A DNA stretch of 64,000 nucleotides from Microvirga terrestris (GCF_015694425.1 NZ_JADQDN010000011.1:24524-88523), one strand, 5' to 3'; positions 17,619 to 27,378 are shown, numbered from the stretch's first letter. The notes: generated by a model from the letters alone, not told the origin. Numbers and translations are program-made.

Positions 17619-18229
17619 TTAGGACGATCGGAATTGATGATCGGCGCAGCCGGTCGCCGGGCGGGCTGCTGGCGCTGAGGCGCCTGCTGCCGCAGGGGTG
17701 CCGTCTCGACGGCGGGCGGACGTGGGGCCGTGCCTCCCGCCGGGGTCATGATGTCACCGGGCCGCGCCGGATCGTTGGGGCCACGGGCTGCATCCTGGAT
17801 CGGCGGCAGCTCCTCGGGGGTCTCCTTCGGCTCGGCGATCACCTCGGTGCCGCCTTTGCAGTCCACGAGCCAGATGTCGTAGACCGGGTGCTCAAGGCCG
17901 TGCAGGCCTGGGCTTGCGGCGAAGAGCCAGCCCGAGAAGACCCGCTTGCCCTTCCCCTCGGATCCGGGCTCGTCCACCTCGATGAAGGACGTAGTGTTCG
18001 GCGTTTCCGTGGCCGGCTTGGTGAAGCAGACCCGCGACGTCACCTGAAGGGCGCCGAACTGGACAGTCTCATCCACAGCCACCTCGAACGAAACAATTCG
18101 CCCGGTGATCTTGTCCAAGCCGGAGAAGACGGCTGTGGGATTCTTGATCCTGTCCGCCTGCGCGGCGGTCAGGCCACCGATAAGCGATGCGAGCACCAGG
18201 GGAGCCCGCGTCCATCCGAGTTTCATCAT
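17615..18229 (-). CDS. DUF2155 domain exported protein
   Basis: This 204-residue protein has an N-terminal signal peptide (to about residue 25, TAAQADR). The DUF2155 core includes [37 protein letters not shown] and WLVDCKGG, a family common in alphaproteobacteria and without a firm function. The C-terminal third is proline/glutamine rich and looks disordered. The start at 18229 (or 18226, adjacent ATG codons) was chosen at the signal peptide; in-frame sequence farther upstream looks non-coding. Its 3' end overlaps aat by 4 bp. Confidence 0.85.
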   Translation of the reverse strand: MMKLGWTRAPLVLASLIGGLTAAQADRIKNPTAVFSGLDKITGRIVSFEVAVDETVQFGALQVTSRVCFTKPATETPNTTSFIEVDEPGSEGKGKRVFSGWLFAASPGLHGLEHPVYDIWLVDCKGGTEVIAEPKETPEELPPIQDAARGPNDPARPGDIMTPAGGTAPRPPAVETAPLRQQAPQRQQPARRPAAPIINSDRPN

Positions 18230-18374
18230 GCTGTCCAAGCCAAGTTCGATTTGGCGTTTGCTGTCCGGCCGAGCTTGGCCGCACCTTTGTTCGTTCGGCA
18301 ACGCGATAGCACGTGAACCATGATGGAAAAAGGGCAGACCGGGAAGATAGAACCCCGGTCCCCCGCCCTGAAAC

Positions 18375-18830
18375 TCAGCCAGCCCGCGAAAGCGACCTGA
18401 GCGCCCCCCGAAGGTCATCCGGCGGCAACTGCGGCAGGCTAGCCTCGATGGCGGCATGGAGGTCGCGCCAGATCGGAACGGCTGCGGCCAGCACCTCCCG
18501 CCCCTTGTCCGTGAGGCAAAGAAGCCGGCTGCGGCCATCCTCCGGGTCGCGGGAGATGGTCACGAGTCCATCCCGTTCAAGCGGCTTTAAGGCGGCGGTC
18601 AGCGTCGTCCGGTCCATTGCCAGTAGCTGCGCGACGGGACCGATCGGCGGAGGCTTGGGTCGGTTAAGGGCGTTCAGAAGAGAGAACTGGCCAGAGGTAA
18701 TCCCGGCAGGCCGCAGAGCTTCATCGAAGCGTCGCGACAGCGCACGGGCGGCCCGCTGCGCATGCAGGCACAGGCAGGTGTCGCGCACCTGATGTGTTGT
18801 CTCGAAGATTATGTCTCGGCTGTTTGACAT
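18375..18830 (-). CDS. MarR-family transcriptional regulator
   Basis: This 151-residue winged-helix regulator has SGQFSLLNAL then LLAMDRTTLTAALKPLERDG as the recognition region, and ISRDPEDGRSRLLCLTDKG as the wing. It is transcribed divergently from the DUF1428-VOC-DUF899 genes. A perfect 14-bp palindrome lies ten bases before its start. It probably represses itself and that operon and responds to a small molecule; the ligand is unknown. Confidence 0.92.
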   Translation of the reverse strand: MSNSRDIIFETTHQVRDTCLCLHAQRAARALSRRFDEALRPAGITSGQFSLLNALNRPKPPPIGPVAQLLAMDRTTLTAALKPLERDGLVTISRDPEDGRSRLLCLTDKGREVLAAAVPIWRDLHAAIEASLPQLPPDDLRGALRSLSRAG

Positions 18831-18864
18831 GGCCTATTTATGTTGATATCAACACAGTTGTCAA
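18824..18864. promoter_or_regulatory. Divergent promoters with a shared palindromic operator
   Basis: TGTTGATATCAACA (18841-18854) is a perfect palindrome. On the plus strand TTGACA (18824-18829) is followed after 17 bp by TATCAA. On the minus strand TTGACA (18864-18859) is followed after 17 bp by ATAAAT, a weak -10. The palindrome overlaps both spacer/-10 regions, so a bound MarR dimer could block both directions. Confidence 0.7.
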
Positions 18865-18895
18865 GGGACTAGGCCCAAAGCCAAGGGAGATAGCG

Positions 18896-19249
18896 ATGTC
18901 ATATGTGGATGGGTTCGTGCTGGCCGTTCCAGCGGACAAGAAGGAAGTATACCGCAAGCACGCGGCCGAGGCGGCGCCCCTGTTCAAGGAGTTCGGCGCT
19001 ACCCGCATGGTCGAGTGCTGGGGCGACGACGTGCCGGACGGCAAGCTCACCGATTTTCGCCGCTCCGTCCAGGCTAAGGACGACGAGGTCGTCGTGTTCA
19101 GCTGGATCGAGTATCCGTCCAAGGAAGTTCGCGACGCTGCCCAACAGAAGATCATGACCGATCCGCGCATGGAGGCGATGGGCCAGCAGATGCCCTTCGA
19201 CGGCAAGCGCATGATCTTCGGCGGCTTCATGCCGATCCTCGACGTATAA
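18896..19249 (+). CDS. DUF1428 family protein
   Basis: This 117-residue protein starts MSYVDGFVLAVPADKK and has VECWGDDVPDGKLTDFRRSV and VVFSWIEYPSKEVRD, which identify DUF1428, a dimeric alpha/beta-barrel family of unknown role. The ATG at 18896 has AGGGAGA upstream. It is the first gene of a three-gene run controlled from the marR promoter region, with 11 bp to the VOC gene. Confidence 0.9.
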   Translation: MSYVDGFVLAVPADKKEVYRKHAAEAAPLFKEFGATRMVECWGDDVPDGKLTDFRRSVQAKDDEVVVFSWIEYPSKEVRDAAQQKIMTDPRMEAMGQQMPFDGKRMIFGGFMPILDV

Positions 19250-19260
19250 GGATCTACGTC

Positions 19261-20037
19261 ATGGCCAATCAGCACGGCGACTTCATCTGGTACGAACTCC
19301 TGACGAAGGATGCGGATGCAGCCGCCCGCTTCTACGGCGCTGTGATCGGCTGGCAGAACCGACCGGCGGAAGGCTCAGACCGCGGCTACCGGGTCTTCGG
19401 GATCAACGGCACGGATGTGGGCGGCCTCATGCCCTTCCCGCCCGGCGCCGAGAACGCGGGCATGCGCCCGATGTGGCTCGGCTACGTAGCAGTCGAGAAC
19501 GTCGACGCCGCAGCGGCCGACGTCGTCCGGGACGGCGGCGCGCAGCATATCCCGCCCACCGACATCCCGGGCGTCGGCCGCTTCGCAATGCTCTCCGACC
19601 CGCAAGGCGTGATGTTCTACATCATGCGTGGTACGGTGGATGGCACGAGCACCGCGTTCGACCAGAGCAAGTTCGGCCATTGCAACTGGAACGAGCTCGC
19701 CACCGGCGACCCGCAGGCTGCGCTCGCCTTCTACCGGGCCCGCTTCGGCTGGGAGAAGGGCGATGCCATGCCTATGGGCGAGATGGGCGATTACCAGTTC
19801 ATCAACCATGGCGGCCGGACCATCGGGGCCGTGATGCCATGCATGCCGGAGGGTCCGCCGCCCCGGTGGACATTCTATTTCGGCGTCGAAGACATCGATG
19901 TCGCGGCACAGGCTGTGCCCGGTCAGGGCGGCACGATTCACTACGGCCCCGCCGAAGTCCCGGGCGGCGTCTTCATCATTGTCGCCAGCGATCCGCAGGG
20001 AGCCCCGTTTGGCCTCGTCGGTCCGCGTAAATCTTGA
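19261..20037 (+). CDS. VOC family protein with two glyoxalase-fold domains
   Basis: This 258-residue protein has two tandem VOC modules, about 5-125 (starting DFIWYELLTKDADAAARFYG) and 135-255 (starting KFGHCNWNELATGDPQAAL). Each ends with a DPQG segment, as in extradiol dioxygenase/glyoxalase-like proteins annotated as hydroxylases or resistance proteins. Substrate and activity are unknown. It lies 25 bp upstream of the DUF899 gene, apparently in the same operon. Confidence 0.88.
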   Translation: MANQHGDFIWYELLTKDADAAARFYGAVIGWQNRPAEGSDRGYRVFGINGTDVGGLMPFPPGAENAGMRPMWLGYVAVENVDAAAADVVRDGGAQHIPPTDIPGVGRFAMLSDPQGVMFYIMRGTVDGTSTAFDQSKFGHCNWNELATGDPQAALAFYRARFGWEKGDAMPMGEMGDYQFINHGGRTIGAVMPCMPEGPPPRWTFYFGVEDIDVAAQAVPGQGGTIHYGPAEVPGGVFIIVASDPQGAPFGLVGPRKS

Positions 20038-20062
20038 AAGGTCGGCCTTCGAGGAGCATCCC

Positions 20063-20767
20063 ATGAGCGACAAGCTTGTCCACGCTGAAGAACTCGCGCG
20101 CCGCTCGCCGGTGCGCTTTCCGAACGAAAGCGCCGAGTATCGTGCTGCCCGCACAGCCCTGCTGGCAGAGGAGATCGAGTTGCGGCGTCATCTGGAACGT
20201 GTCGCTGAGCAGCGCCGAGCCTTGCCGCCCGGCGGGGCGGTGACAGGCGACTATCACTTCGAGGGTGAGAACGGTCCGGTGAGCTTCGCCGACCTTTTCG
20301 GCGACAAGCAGTCGCTCGCTGTCTACAGCTACATGTTCGGCCCTCAGCGCGAGCGCCCCTGCCCCATGTGCACCAACTTACTGGGAGCGCTCGAAGGTAA
20401 CGGCGCCGACATCCAGCAGCGCATGGCACTCGCCGTCGTGGCGCGATCCCCGATCGAGCGGCTGGCCGCCTGGAAGCGGGAACGCGGCTGGACAAACCTG
20501 CGGCTCTACACCGATCTCAACGGCAATTACTCCCGCGACTACCACGGTGTCCTGCCGGACGGGTCGGAGATCCCGAGCCTCAACGTCTTCACGCGCCGCG
20601 ATGGGACGATCCGGCATTTCTGGAGCGGAGAGATGACGGGCGAGTCCGCCGATCCAGGCCAGGATCCCCGCGGCGCCCCGGATCTCGCACCTCTGTGGAA
20701 CGTGCTCGACATGACGCCCGAGGGTCGTGGCACGGATTGGTATCCCAAGCTGGATTACGGGGTGTAG
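20063..20767 (+). CDS. DUF899 (thioredoxin-like) family protein
   Basis: This 234-residue protein has FADLFGDKQSLAVYSYMFG followed by RPCPMCTNLLGALEG, the DUF899 signature with a CPMC redox-type pair, then RRDGTIRHFWSGEM. The family has a thioredoxin-like fold; its role is unproven. The ATG at 20063 follows GAGGAGCATCCC. It is the third gene of the MarR-linked run. Confidence 0.88.
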   Translation: MSDKLVHAEELARRSPVRFPNESAEYRAARTALLAEEIELRRHLERVAEQRRALPPGGAVTGDYHFEGENGPVSFADLFGDKQSLAVYSYMFGPQRERPCPMCTNLLGALEGNGADIQQRMALAVVARSPIERLAAWKRERGWTNLRLYTDLNGNYSRDYHGVLPDGSEIPSLNVFTRRDGTIRHFWSGEMTGESADPGQDPRGAPDLAPLWNVLDMTPEGRGTDWYPKLDYGV

Positions 20768-20875
20768 TCTCTCAAAAATGCACCAACGCTCCAATATTTC
20801 GTTGGGCTGTTCAGGATCAGGTTCGATCGACTAAGCTTCCAGGCGTGCGAGCGACCTCGGAGCGAAGATACCTGC

Positions 20876-21499
20876 ATGAGCGAAGCCCAGACTCCTGGTG
20901 ATGAGTCCCGTCAGCGGCTGGGCTTTCTGTCGGCCGCAGAAGCCGCCGCCCTCACCCATCGTGGCGTTCTGATCCCGGATCCGACCTCTGTGTTGGTCTC
21001 ACCGGGCGTCCGGCTTGGAACCGGAGCGGTGCTTTGGCCCGGCGTCATCCTTGACGCTCGAGATGGCGGAGCTATCGTCATCGGTGCCGGCACGCAGCTT
21101 TTCCCCGGGAGCAGGCTTGTTGCCTCCGGCGGCTCGATCAAGGTCGGAGCTCATGCCGAGATCGGGGAAGAAGGCGGCTTCACCCTCAAGGCTGAGGCAG
21201 GCGACGTGATCGAGGTCGGCGACGGGGCGCGGCTTCTCGGTGGAGGGTCGCTCACCCGGTCCAATCGAATCGGGCGCGGCGCGCAGATCCTCGGACCCAT
21301 CCGTTGCCAGAACTGCACCTTGGGTGACGGCGGAAGCTATCGTGATCCCGAGCCGGATGCGCGCGGCGCTGTCCTCAAGGGCTCGGGCGTCGCCCGCCAG
21401 ATCGATGTTCCGATCGGCTGCGTGATCCAGGCTTTCGGGCTCTTCTCTGAAGGCGTTCTCAGGCAGCAATCCTATTTCCATCCCAAACCAGCCGGGTAA
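20876..21499 (+). CDS. Left-handed beta-helix (hexapeptide repeat) protein
   Basis: This 207-residue protein has hexapeptide-like turns from about residue 40 to 160 (VRLGTGAVLWPGVILD, IVIGAGTQLFPGSRLV, IKVGAHAEIGEEGGF), the LbH fold of acyltransferases and GlmU-type enzymes. No catalytic histidine motif was identified, so transferase activity is not claimed. It is 5 bp upstream of the aldo/keto reductase gene, so the two are probably one transcript. Confidence 0.72.
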   Translation: MSEAQTPGDESRQRLGFLSAAEAAALTHRGVLIPDPTSVLVSPGVRLGTGAVLWPGVILDARDGGAIVIGAGTQLFPGSRLVASGGSIKVGAHAEIGEEGGFTLKAEAGDVIEVGDGARLLGGGSLTRSNRIGRGAQILGPIRCQNCTLGDGGSYRDPEPDARGAVLKGSGVARQIDVPIGCVIQAFGLFSEGVLRQQSYFHPKPAG

Positions 21500-21504
21500 A
21501 ACTC

Positions 21505-22293
21505 ATGCTCCAAAAGTTTACTCAACCCGGCCTCAAGCTCGGGCTGGGCCTGCTCTCGATTGGCCGCGCATGGGGTGTGAATCAAAGTGCGCCAGCGGAC
21601 GAGAATGAGGCACGTGCTCTCCTTTCCAAGGCCCTGGAACTGGGCATTACCATCTTCGACACGGCCCCCGCCTATGCGGAGAGCGAAGCCCGGCTGGGCC
21701 ACTTCCTCGATACCCTTGAGCCCTCGGCCAAGCACAGGCTCACCATCATGACGAAGGCCGGAGAGCATTGGGACTTCGCTCGCGGCGCCAGCTTTGTCGA
21801 TCACAGCCGCGATGCGCTGGTCCGAAGCATCGACCAGAGCCTGTCCCTGCTCGGAACCATCGATGTCCTGCAGATCCACAAGGCGACGAGCGATGTCGTC
21901 ACCCATCCCGATGTGATCGCCGCAATGGATTATGCAAAGCGGTGCGGGGTCACGGCCTTCGGGGTGAGCGTCAGCGATGTGGAAGCCGGGCGGCTTGCGC
22001 TGAAAAGCGGATTATATGACGCGCTGCAATTTCCGTTGAACATGTCGAGCCAGACCATGGCCCCGTTGCTGCCGGAACTGAAAGCGAGCGACCGCACCGC
22101 GATCGTCAACCGCCCCTTCGCCATGGGTGGCCTGCTGGCTGGGCAGCCGTTCGAGGAAGCAGCCGCTGCCGCGTTCCGCTATATCGAAGAACGACTGCCA
22201 AGGGCCGTTATTCTCAGCGGAACAGGAAAGGCCGCGCATCTCGTGCAGAATGTTCAGGCCTTCCACAAGTGCCGACTTAATCCTGCTCTTTGA
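21505..22293 (+). CDS. Aldo/keto reductase family oxidoreductase
   Basis: This 262-residue NAD(P)H-dependent TIM-barrel protein begins GLKLGLGLLSIGRAWG. ITIFDTAPAYAESEARLG holds the active-site Asp and Tyr. IMTKAGEHW holds the lysine. LLGTIDVLQIHKAT is the next strand, where the histidine is present. It is shorter than the usual 300-330 residues, as in a subset of AKR-like proteins. It converges on a small zinc-ribbon gene, with a 3-bp gap between stops. Confidence 0.88.
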   Translation: MLQKFTQPGLKLGLGLLSIGRAWGVNQSAPADENEARALLSKALELGITIFDTAPAYAESEARLGHFLDTLEPSAKHRLTIMTKAGEHWDFARGASFVDHSRDALVRSIDQSLSLLGTIDVLQIHKATSDVVTHPDVIAAMDYAKRCGVTAFGVSVSDVEAGRLALKSGLYDALQFPLNMSSQTMAPLLPELKASDRTAIVNRPFAMGGLLAGQPFEEAAAAAFRYIEERLPRAVILSGTGKAAHLVQNVQAFHKCRLNPAL

Positions 22294-22296
22294 GCT

Positions 22297-22524
22297 TCAG
22301 GACCAGTCCTGCTCCAGCGGATCAGGCGCCGGCTCGGTCATCGGATCGCCCGCCTTCAGGCGCTTCTCGAAATGTGCCGTTGAGCAGGCATGGGAGCAGA
22401 GGAGCCCGCGCTCGGACCAATAGGCCGGGCCGCTCTCGATCCGACCCGCGTGATGGACAAAATCCGGGTGGTCATAAGGCAGGCCGCACTCGATGCAGGT
22501 GCGGGCCTGGGCTCTCTTCAGCAT
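22297..22524 (-). CDS. Small Cys-rich (zinc-ribbon-like) hypothetical protein
   Basis: This 75-residue protein has C-x2-C (CIECG) near residue 10 and C-x3-C (CSHAC) near residue 43, with several histidines, which suggests a zinc-binding knuckle. It is 26 bp downstream of the NDUFA12 gene on the same strand. I do not recognise a named family; the regular cysteine spacing and tight packing support a real gene. Confidence 0.62.
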   Translation of the reverse strand: MLKRAQARTCIECGLPYDHPDFVHHAGRIESGPAYWSERGLLCSHACSTAHFEKRLKAGDPMTEPAPDPLEQDWS

Positions 22525-22550
22525 GGCGGGTCAGGAGGCTGCTTGGAGCC

Positions 22551-22964
22551 TCACTCCCCGGGCGTCCACGGCACGTAATCGCCGGTGGCGGCGGGGCGCT
22601 GGCCGGAGCCGAGCTGAGACCCTTGCGGCCGGTAAGCCTGGGTGGTGCCGGTCATGTTCGGCACATAGGGCTTTTCCCAGCAATGCGGCCGGTAGGTTTC
22701 CTCGCTCGGCGGAATGTCGCCGTTGTGGCACAGCCAGGCACGCCAGCCGGGCGGCACCTTCGAGGCATCGGCCTCGCCGTTATAGACGACCCAGCGGCGC
22801 TCGGCGCCCACATTCGAGTCGATCGCCTGCGGCTGGACATAGCGGTAGTAGGTATTGCCGAACTCGTCCGTGCCCACGAACACGCCCTTGCGCCAGGTGA
22901 AGAATCGGGTGCCGAGGGTCTGTCCGTTCCACCAGGTGAAGAACTGGGTGAAAAACTCTTTCAT
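22551..22964 (-). CDS. NADH:ubiquinone oxidoreductase NDUFA12-like subunit
   Basis: This 137-residue protein is the bacterial counterpart of the complex I accessory subunit B17.2/NDUFA12. Signature parts are WWNGQTLGTRFFTWRKGVFVG, DEFGNTYYRY, RRWVVYNGEADASKVPPGW and a Pro-rich C-terminus ending YVPWTPGE. It sits at the matrix/cytosol-side arm of complex I in alphaproteobacteria. The start at 22964 was chosen because upstream in-frame sequence does not match the family. Confidence 0.93.
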   Translation of the reverse strand: MKEFFTQFFTWWNGQTLGTRFFTWRKGVFVGTDEFGNTYYRYVQPQAIDSNVGAERRWVVYNGEADASKVPPGWRAWLCHNGDIPPSEETYRPHCWEKPYVPNMTGTTQAYRPQGSQLGSGQRPAATGDYVPWTPGE

Positions 22965-23291
22965 GCTGCTGCCGCCGGAGGGGTTCGTGAAGTTGCGCGG
23001 AATATGGCCGCAAGGGGGAGTGAAGTCCAGCCTCACGAGGCGCGAAAACCCCGACTGATTCTCCGATCTGCAGCTTCCCCAGCGGCGGGAGCGGAATTTC
23101 CCGTAATCAGGCCATTTCGGCTCCGGAGCGGTCGTCCGGAGCCGGGACCACGGATTGATGCGCCGGCACAACATATACCCGCCGTTAAGCATGACCGCAT
23201 GCGGGTCCTTAAGCCGGCGAAGCTTGGCCATTGCAAAAACCGGGAACGGATTCTCAGAGGAGTCTGAGAGGCTTAGCCGGAGGGGTCCGGG

Positions 23292-23300
23292 TTATCCACA
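23292..23300 (+). promoter_or_regulatory. Consensus DnaA box upstream of nrdJ
   Basis: TTATCCACA matches the E. coli R1-type DnaA box exactly and lies about 340 bp before the nrdJ start. DnaA is known to control the nrdAB operon in E. coli; a similar role here is inference. Only one consensus box was seen, so a replication origin is unlikely. Confidence 0.55.
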
Positions 23301-23386
23301 ATTCACACAGCTACACACAACATGTAGTTCGGAACACTTCAGGCTGACACTAGTTCTTGACGTGAGGCTCGCAACACGACTAGCTT

Positions 23387-23497
23387 GCCGGGGTGCCGAC
23401 CAGAGACCGGCGACCAGCCTGAAAGGGCCGGTTGAACACTCCCCAGAGTAGGCGTCAGAGCCCGTGGCAACAACGTTGCCGCGCCACCTGTGACGCC
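23387..23497 (+). promoter_or_regulatory. Structured RNA leader candidate of nrdJ
   Basis: GCCGG/CCGGC (23387-23391, 23407-23411) encloses a short stem. A compound hairpin follows: outer GGCGTCA/TGACGCC (23451-23457, 23491-23497), with two alternative inner stems, GTGGC/GCCAC (23464-23468, 23483-23487) or GGCAAC/GTTGCC (23466-23471, 23475-23480). CCAGAGACCGGC (23400-23411) resembles part of a B12 box but lacks one G, and I cannot find the rest of a cobalamin aptamer. A riboswitch for the B12-dependent enzyme is plausible but unproven. Confidence 0.4.
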
Positions 23498-23642
23498 CGA
23501 CCGGGGCCGTAACTCAGGCGTGTTGCGTGGGCGGTCCGAAAGAGCGGATCGTTGGGGCGTTGAACAATAATTGTGGGCTGATGAGCTGCGGGGCAAATCG
23601 CGGCCATGGGGACGTTTGTCCTCAATACTTAGGATGTGACCT

Positions 23643-26600
23643 ATGCGGATCGAGCGGCGTTATACGAAGTCTGGCCAATCGCCTTATTCCTCCCTCGCCT
23701 TCCGGCTCGCCACGAGCGAGATCCGCAATCCGGATGGCTCGGTGGTCTTCAAGCTCGAGAACATCGAGGTTCCCGGGACCTGGAGCCAGGTGGCCTCCGA
23801 CGTGCTGGCCCAGAAGTATTTCCGCAAGGCCGGCGTTCCGGCTCGCCTGAAGAAGGTCGAGGAGAACGACGTTCCATCCTGGCTCTGGCGCTCCGTGGCC
23901 GACGAGGCCGCCCTCGCCGCCCTCCCCGAGGATCAGCGCCTCGGCTCCGAGATCTCCTCCAAGCAGGTGTTCGATCGCCTCGCCGGCTGCTGGACCTATT
24001 GGGGCTGGAAGGGCGGCTATTTCTCGTCCGAGGAAGACGCCCAGGCCTTCTATGACGAGCTGCGCTTCATGCTCGCCAACCAGATGGTGGCGCCGAACTC
24101 CCCGCAATGGTTCAACACCGGCCTGCACTGGGCCTACGGCATCGACGGTCCCGGCCAGGGCCACTATTATGTAGACTACAAGACCGGCAAGCTGACCAAG
24201 TCCAAGTCCTCTTACGAGCACCCGCAGCCGCATGCCTGCTTCATCCAGGGCGTCGAGGACGACCTGGTGAACGAGGGCGGCATCATGGACCTGTGGGTCC
24301 GCGAGGCACGCCTGTTCAAGTACGGCTCCGGCACCGGCTCCAACTTCTCGAAGCTGCGCGGCGAGGGCGAAAAGCTCTCCGGCGGCGGCCGCTCGTCCGG
24401 CCTCATGAGCTTCCTCAAGATCGGCGACCGGGCGGCCGGCGCGATCAAGTCGGGCGGCACCACCCGCCGCGCCGCCAAGATGGTGGTGGTCGATGTCGAT
24501 CACCCGGATATCGAGAGCTACATCGACTGGAAGGTGAAGGAGGAGCAGAAGGTCGCCGCGCTGGTCACCGGCTCCAAGCTCGCCGCCAAGCACCTGAAGG
24601 CCATCATGAAGGCCTGCATCAACTGCGAGGCCGAGGGCGATGCCTGCTTCGACCCGGAGAAGAACCCGGCTCTGAAGAAGGAGATCAAGCTGGCCCGCCG
24701 GGTGCAGATCCCGGACAACTACATCAAGCGCGTCATCCAGTTCGCGCGTCAGGGCTACACGGATATCGACTTCCCGGTCTACGACACCGATTGGGATTCG
24801 GAGGCCTATCTCACCGTCTCCGGCCAGAACTCCAACAACTCCGTGTCGCTCACCGACGACTTCCTGCGCGCCGTCGAGAACGATGCCGACTGGCACCTCA
24901 CCGCCCGCAAGGACGGCAAGGTGGTGAAGACCCTCAAGGCCCGCGACCTGTGGGAGCAGATCGGCCACGCCGCCTGGGCGTCCGCCGATCCCGGCCTGCA
25001 CTTCAACACCACCATGAACGATTGGCACACCAGCCCCGCCGGTGGCCGCATCCGGGCGTCGAACCCGTGCTCGGAATACATGTTCCTGGACGACACGGCG
25101 TGCAATCTCGCCTCCGCCAACCTGCTGCAGTTCTTCGACCGCCAGAACCACAAGTTCGACGCGGAATCCTTCGAGCATGCCTGCCGCCTCTGGACGGTGG
25201 TGCTCGAGATCTCCGTCATGATGGCGCAGTTCCCCTCGAAGGAGATCGCGCAGTTATCTTATGAGTACCGCACCCTCGGCCTCGGCTTCGCCAATATCGG
25301 CGGCCTGCTCATGACCATGGGCCTGCCCTACGACAGCGATGCCGGCCGTGCGCTCGGCGGCGCCATCACGGCGATCATGACCGGCGTGTCCTATGCCACC
25401 TCGGCCGAGATGGCCGGTGAACTCGGGCCGTTCCCGAACTACAAGGCCAACGCGAAGCACATGCTGCGCGTGATCCGCAACCACCGCCGCGCGGCCCATG
25501 GCGAGGCTCAGGGCTATGAGGGTCTGGCCGTCAACCCGGTCCCGCTCGATCACGCCTCCTGCCCGGACGCCGACCTCGTCGCTCATGCCAAGTCCGCCTG
25601 GGACAAGGCCCTCGAACTCGGCGAGAAGAACGGCTACCGCAACGCGCAATCCACCGTGATCGCCCCCACGGGCACGATCGGCCTCGTGATGGATTGCGAC
25701 ACCACCGGCATCGAGCCCGACTTCGCCCTGGTGAAGTTCAAGAAGCTCGCCGGCGGCGGCTATTTCAAGATCATCAACCGGGCCGTGCCCGATGCGCTCC
25801 GTGCGCTGGGCTACCGCGAGCATGAGATCGCCGAGATCGAGGCCTATGCGGTGGGCCACGGCTCCATGCGCCAAGCGCCCGCCGTCAACCCCGGCTCGCT
25901 GCGCGCCAAGGGCTTCACGGACGACAAGATCGACGCGGTGGAGAAGGGCCTGAAATCGGCCTTCGACATCAAGTTCGTGTTCAACCGCTGGACGCTCGGC
26001 GAGGATTTCCTCACCGGTACGCTCAAAGTGCCGGCGGACAAGCTCAACGATCCGTCCTTCGACCTGCTCACGTTCCTCGGCTTCTCGAAGGCCGACATCG
26101 AGGCCGCGAACATCCACATCTGCGGAGCGATGACTCTCGAAGGCGCACCGTTCCTCAAGGTCGAGCATTACCCGGTCTTCGACTGCGCCAACCCGTGCGG
26201 CAAGATCGGCAAGCGCTATCTCTCGGTGGAAAGCCACATCCGCATGATGGCGGCGTCGCAGCCCTTCATCTCGGGGGCGATCTCCAAGACCATCAACATG
26301 CCCAACGACGCCACCGTCGAGGATTGCAAGAACGCCTACATGCTGTCCTGGAAGCTGGCGCTGAAGGCCAACGCCCTCTACCGCGACGGCTCCAAGCTCT
26401 CGCAGCCGCTGAACTCCGCCCTCATTGCCGATGAGGACGAGGATGCGGACGACGCGGTGGAAGCGCTCGCCGCCATGCCGGTCGCCGCGAAGGTCGCGCA
26501 TGTGTCGGAGAAGATCGTCGAGAAGGTGATCGAGCGCGTGGAGCGGATTCGCGAGCGCGAGAAGATGCCGGACCGCCGCAAGAGCTACATCCAGAAGGCC

Positions 26601-27347
26601 GTGGTCGGCGGCCACAAGGTGTATCTCCACACCGGCGAGTACGACGACGGACGCCTCGGCGAGATCTTCATCGACATGCACAAGGAAGGCGCCGCCTTCC
26701 GGGCCATGATGAACAACTTCGCCATCGCGATCTCGCTCGGCCTGCAATACGGCGTGCCGCTGGAGGAATACGTGGAGGCCTTCACCTTCACGCGCTTCGA
26801 GCCCGCCGGCTTCGTCCAGGGCAACGAGCGCATCAAGTCCGCCACCTCGATCCTCGACTACGTGTTCCGCGAGCTCGCCGTGTCCTATCTCGGCCGCAAC
26901 GACCTCGCCCACGTGGACCCGTCGGAAGCCGGCCCCACCACCATCGGCAAAGGCGAGGACCAGTCGAAGGCGCCGGAGCCCGCTCCCGCCACGGCCATCG
27001 TGTCCCGCGGCTTCGTGCGCGGCAATTCCGACCGCCTCATGCTCATCCCCGGCGGTGGTGCCGGCGGCACAGGCATTACTCAGCGCACGGGTGGCATGAC
27101 CGTCGGTGCGACGGCGCTGAAGGCTGAACTCCCGCAGCCTGCCGTGCACGCGGAGGAGAAGCCGGTCGGCGAAGCCGAAATGGCGAAACTTGGGTTCTCG
27201 GCACCATCCGTCGCCGACCGGCGCGCCGAAGCCAAGATGAAGGGCTATGTCGGTGAAGCCTGCCCCGAATGCGCCAACTTCACGCTGGTCCGTAATGGGA
27301 CGTGCTTGAAGTGCGACACGTGCGGCAGCACGACGGGGTGCTCGTAG
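23643..27347 (+). CDS. nrdJ: Adenosylcobalamin-dependent ribonucleotide reductase (class II)
   Basis: This 1234-residue enzyme reduces ribonucleotides to deoxyribonucleotides with AdoCbl as radical generator, independent of oxygen. Features include [13 protein letters not shown] near residue 150, the [12 protein letters not shown] segment with an active-site cysteine region, [18 protein letters not shown] carrying the catalytic NxCxE-type site near residue 475, and [16 protein letters not shown]. The C-terminus has [15 protein letters not shown] and [11 protein letters not shown], a zinc-ribbon tail seen in this family. The frame is intact and its GC high. The start is the first ATG after AGGATGTG. 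No class I nrdAB is in the window. Confidence 0.96.
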   Translation: MRIERRYTKSGQSPYSSLAFRLATSEIRNPDGSVVFKLENIEVPGTWSQVASDVLAQKYFRKAGVPARLKKVEENDVPSWLWRSVADEAALAALPEDQRLGSEISSKQVFDRLAGCWTYWGWKGGYFSSEEDAQAFYDELRFMLANQMVAPNSPQWFNTGLHWAYGIDGPGQGHYYVDYKTGKLTKSKSSYEHPQPHACFIQGVEDDLVNEGGIMDLWVREARLFKYGSGTGSNFSKLRGEGEKLSGGGRSSGLMSFLKIGDRAAGAIKSGGTTRRAAKMVVVDVDHPDIESYIDWKVKEEQKVAALVTGSKLAAKHLKAIMKACINCEAEGDACFDPEKNPALKKEIKLARRVQIPDNYIKRVIQFARQGYTDIDFPVYDTDWDSEAYLTVSGQNSNNSVSLTDDFLRAVENDADWHLTARKDGKVVKTLKARDLWEQIGHAAWASADPGLHFNTTMNDWHTSPAGGRIRASNPCSEYMFLDDTACNLASANLLQFFDRQNHKFDAESFEHACRLWTVVLEISVMMAQFPSKEIAQLSYEYRTLGLGFANIGGLLMTMGLPYDSDAGRALGGAITAIMTGVSYATSAEMAGELGPFPNYKANAKHMLRVIRNHRRAAHGEAQGYEGLAVNPVPLDHASCPDADLVAHAKSAWDKALELGEKNGYRNAQSTVIAPTGTIGLVMDCDTTGIEPDFALVKFKKLAGGGYFKIINRAVPDALRALGYREHEIAEIEAYAVGHGSMRQAPAVNPGSLRAKGFTDDKIDAVEKGLKSAFDIKFVFNRWTLGEDFLTGTLKVPADKLNDPSFDLLTFLGFSKADIEAANIHICGAMTLEGAPFLKVEHYPVFDCANPCGKIGKRYLSVESHIRMMAASQPFISGAISKTINMPNDATVEDCKNAYMLSWKLALKANALYRDGSKLSQPLNSALIADEDEDADDAVEALAAMPVAAKVAHVSEKIVEKVIERVERIREREKMPDRRKSYIQKAVVGGHKVYLHTGEYDDGRLGEIFIDMHKEGAAFRAMMNNFAIAISLGLQYGVPLEEYVEAFTFTRFEPAGFVQGNERIKSATSILDYVFRELAVSYLGRNDLAHVDPSEAGPTTIGKGEDQSKAPEPAPATAIVSRGFVRGNSDRLMLIPGGGAGGTGITQRTGGMTVGATALKAELPQPAVHAEEKPVGEAEMAKLGFSAPSVADRRAEAKMKGYVGEACPECANFTLVRNGTCLKCDTCGSTTGCS

Positions 27348-27378
27348 GAGGTGAGCTTCTAAAGGTTTGGAGGGAGCT

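Larger units (their letters stand above)
22965..23642 (+). other. 678-base intergenic region upstream of nrdJ
   Basis: This gap separates the divergent NDUFA12 and nrdJ genes. Two reading frames in it look non-coding. The nrdJ-proximal half holds a DnaA box (23292-23300) and several strong stems (23387-23497), listed separately. I see no tRNA or mobile element. Confidence 0.5.

Noticed and set aside
22290..23267. 325-codon plus-strand frame overlapping NDUFA12
   Set aside because: Covers NDUFA12 and the zinc-ribbon gene in antisense, with no recognisable domain.
23301..23642. Full cobalamin riboswitch before nrdJ
   Set aside because: Only a partial B12-box-like string is present; the core GGTGC...GCCACTG elements were not found, so I list a structured leader, not a riboswitch.
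25254..27149. 631-codon open frame opposite nrdJ
   Set aside because: Shadow of nrdJ: no motifs and third-position GC as expected for an antisense frame.
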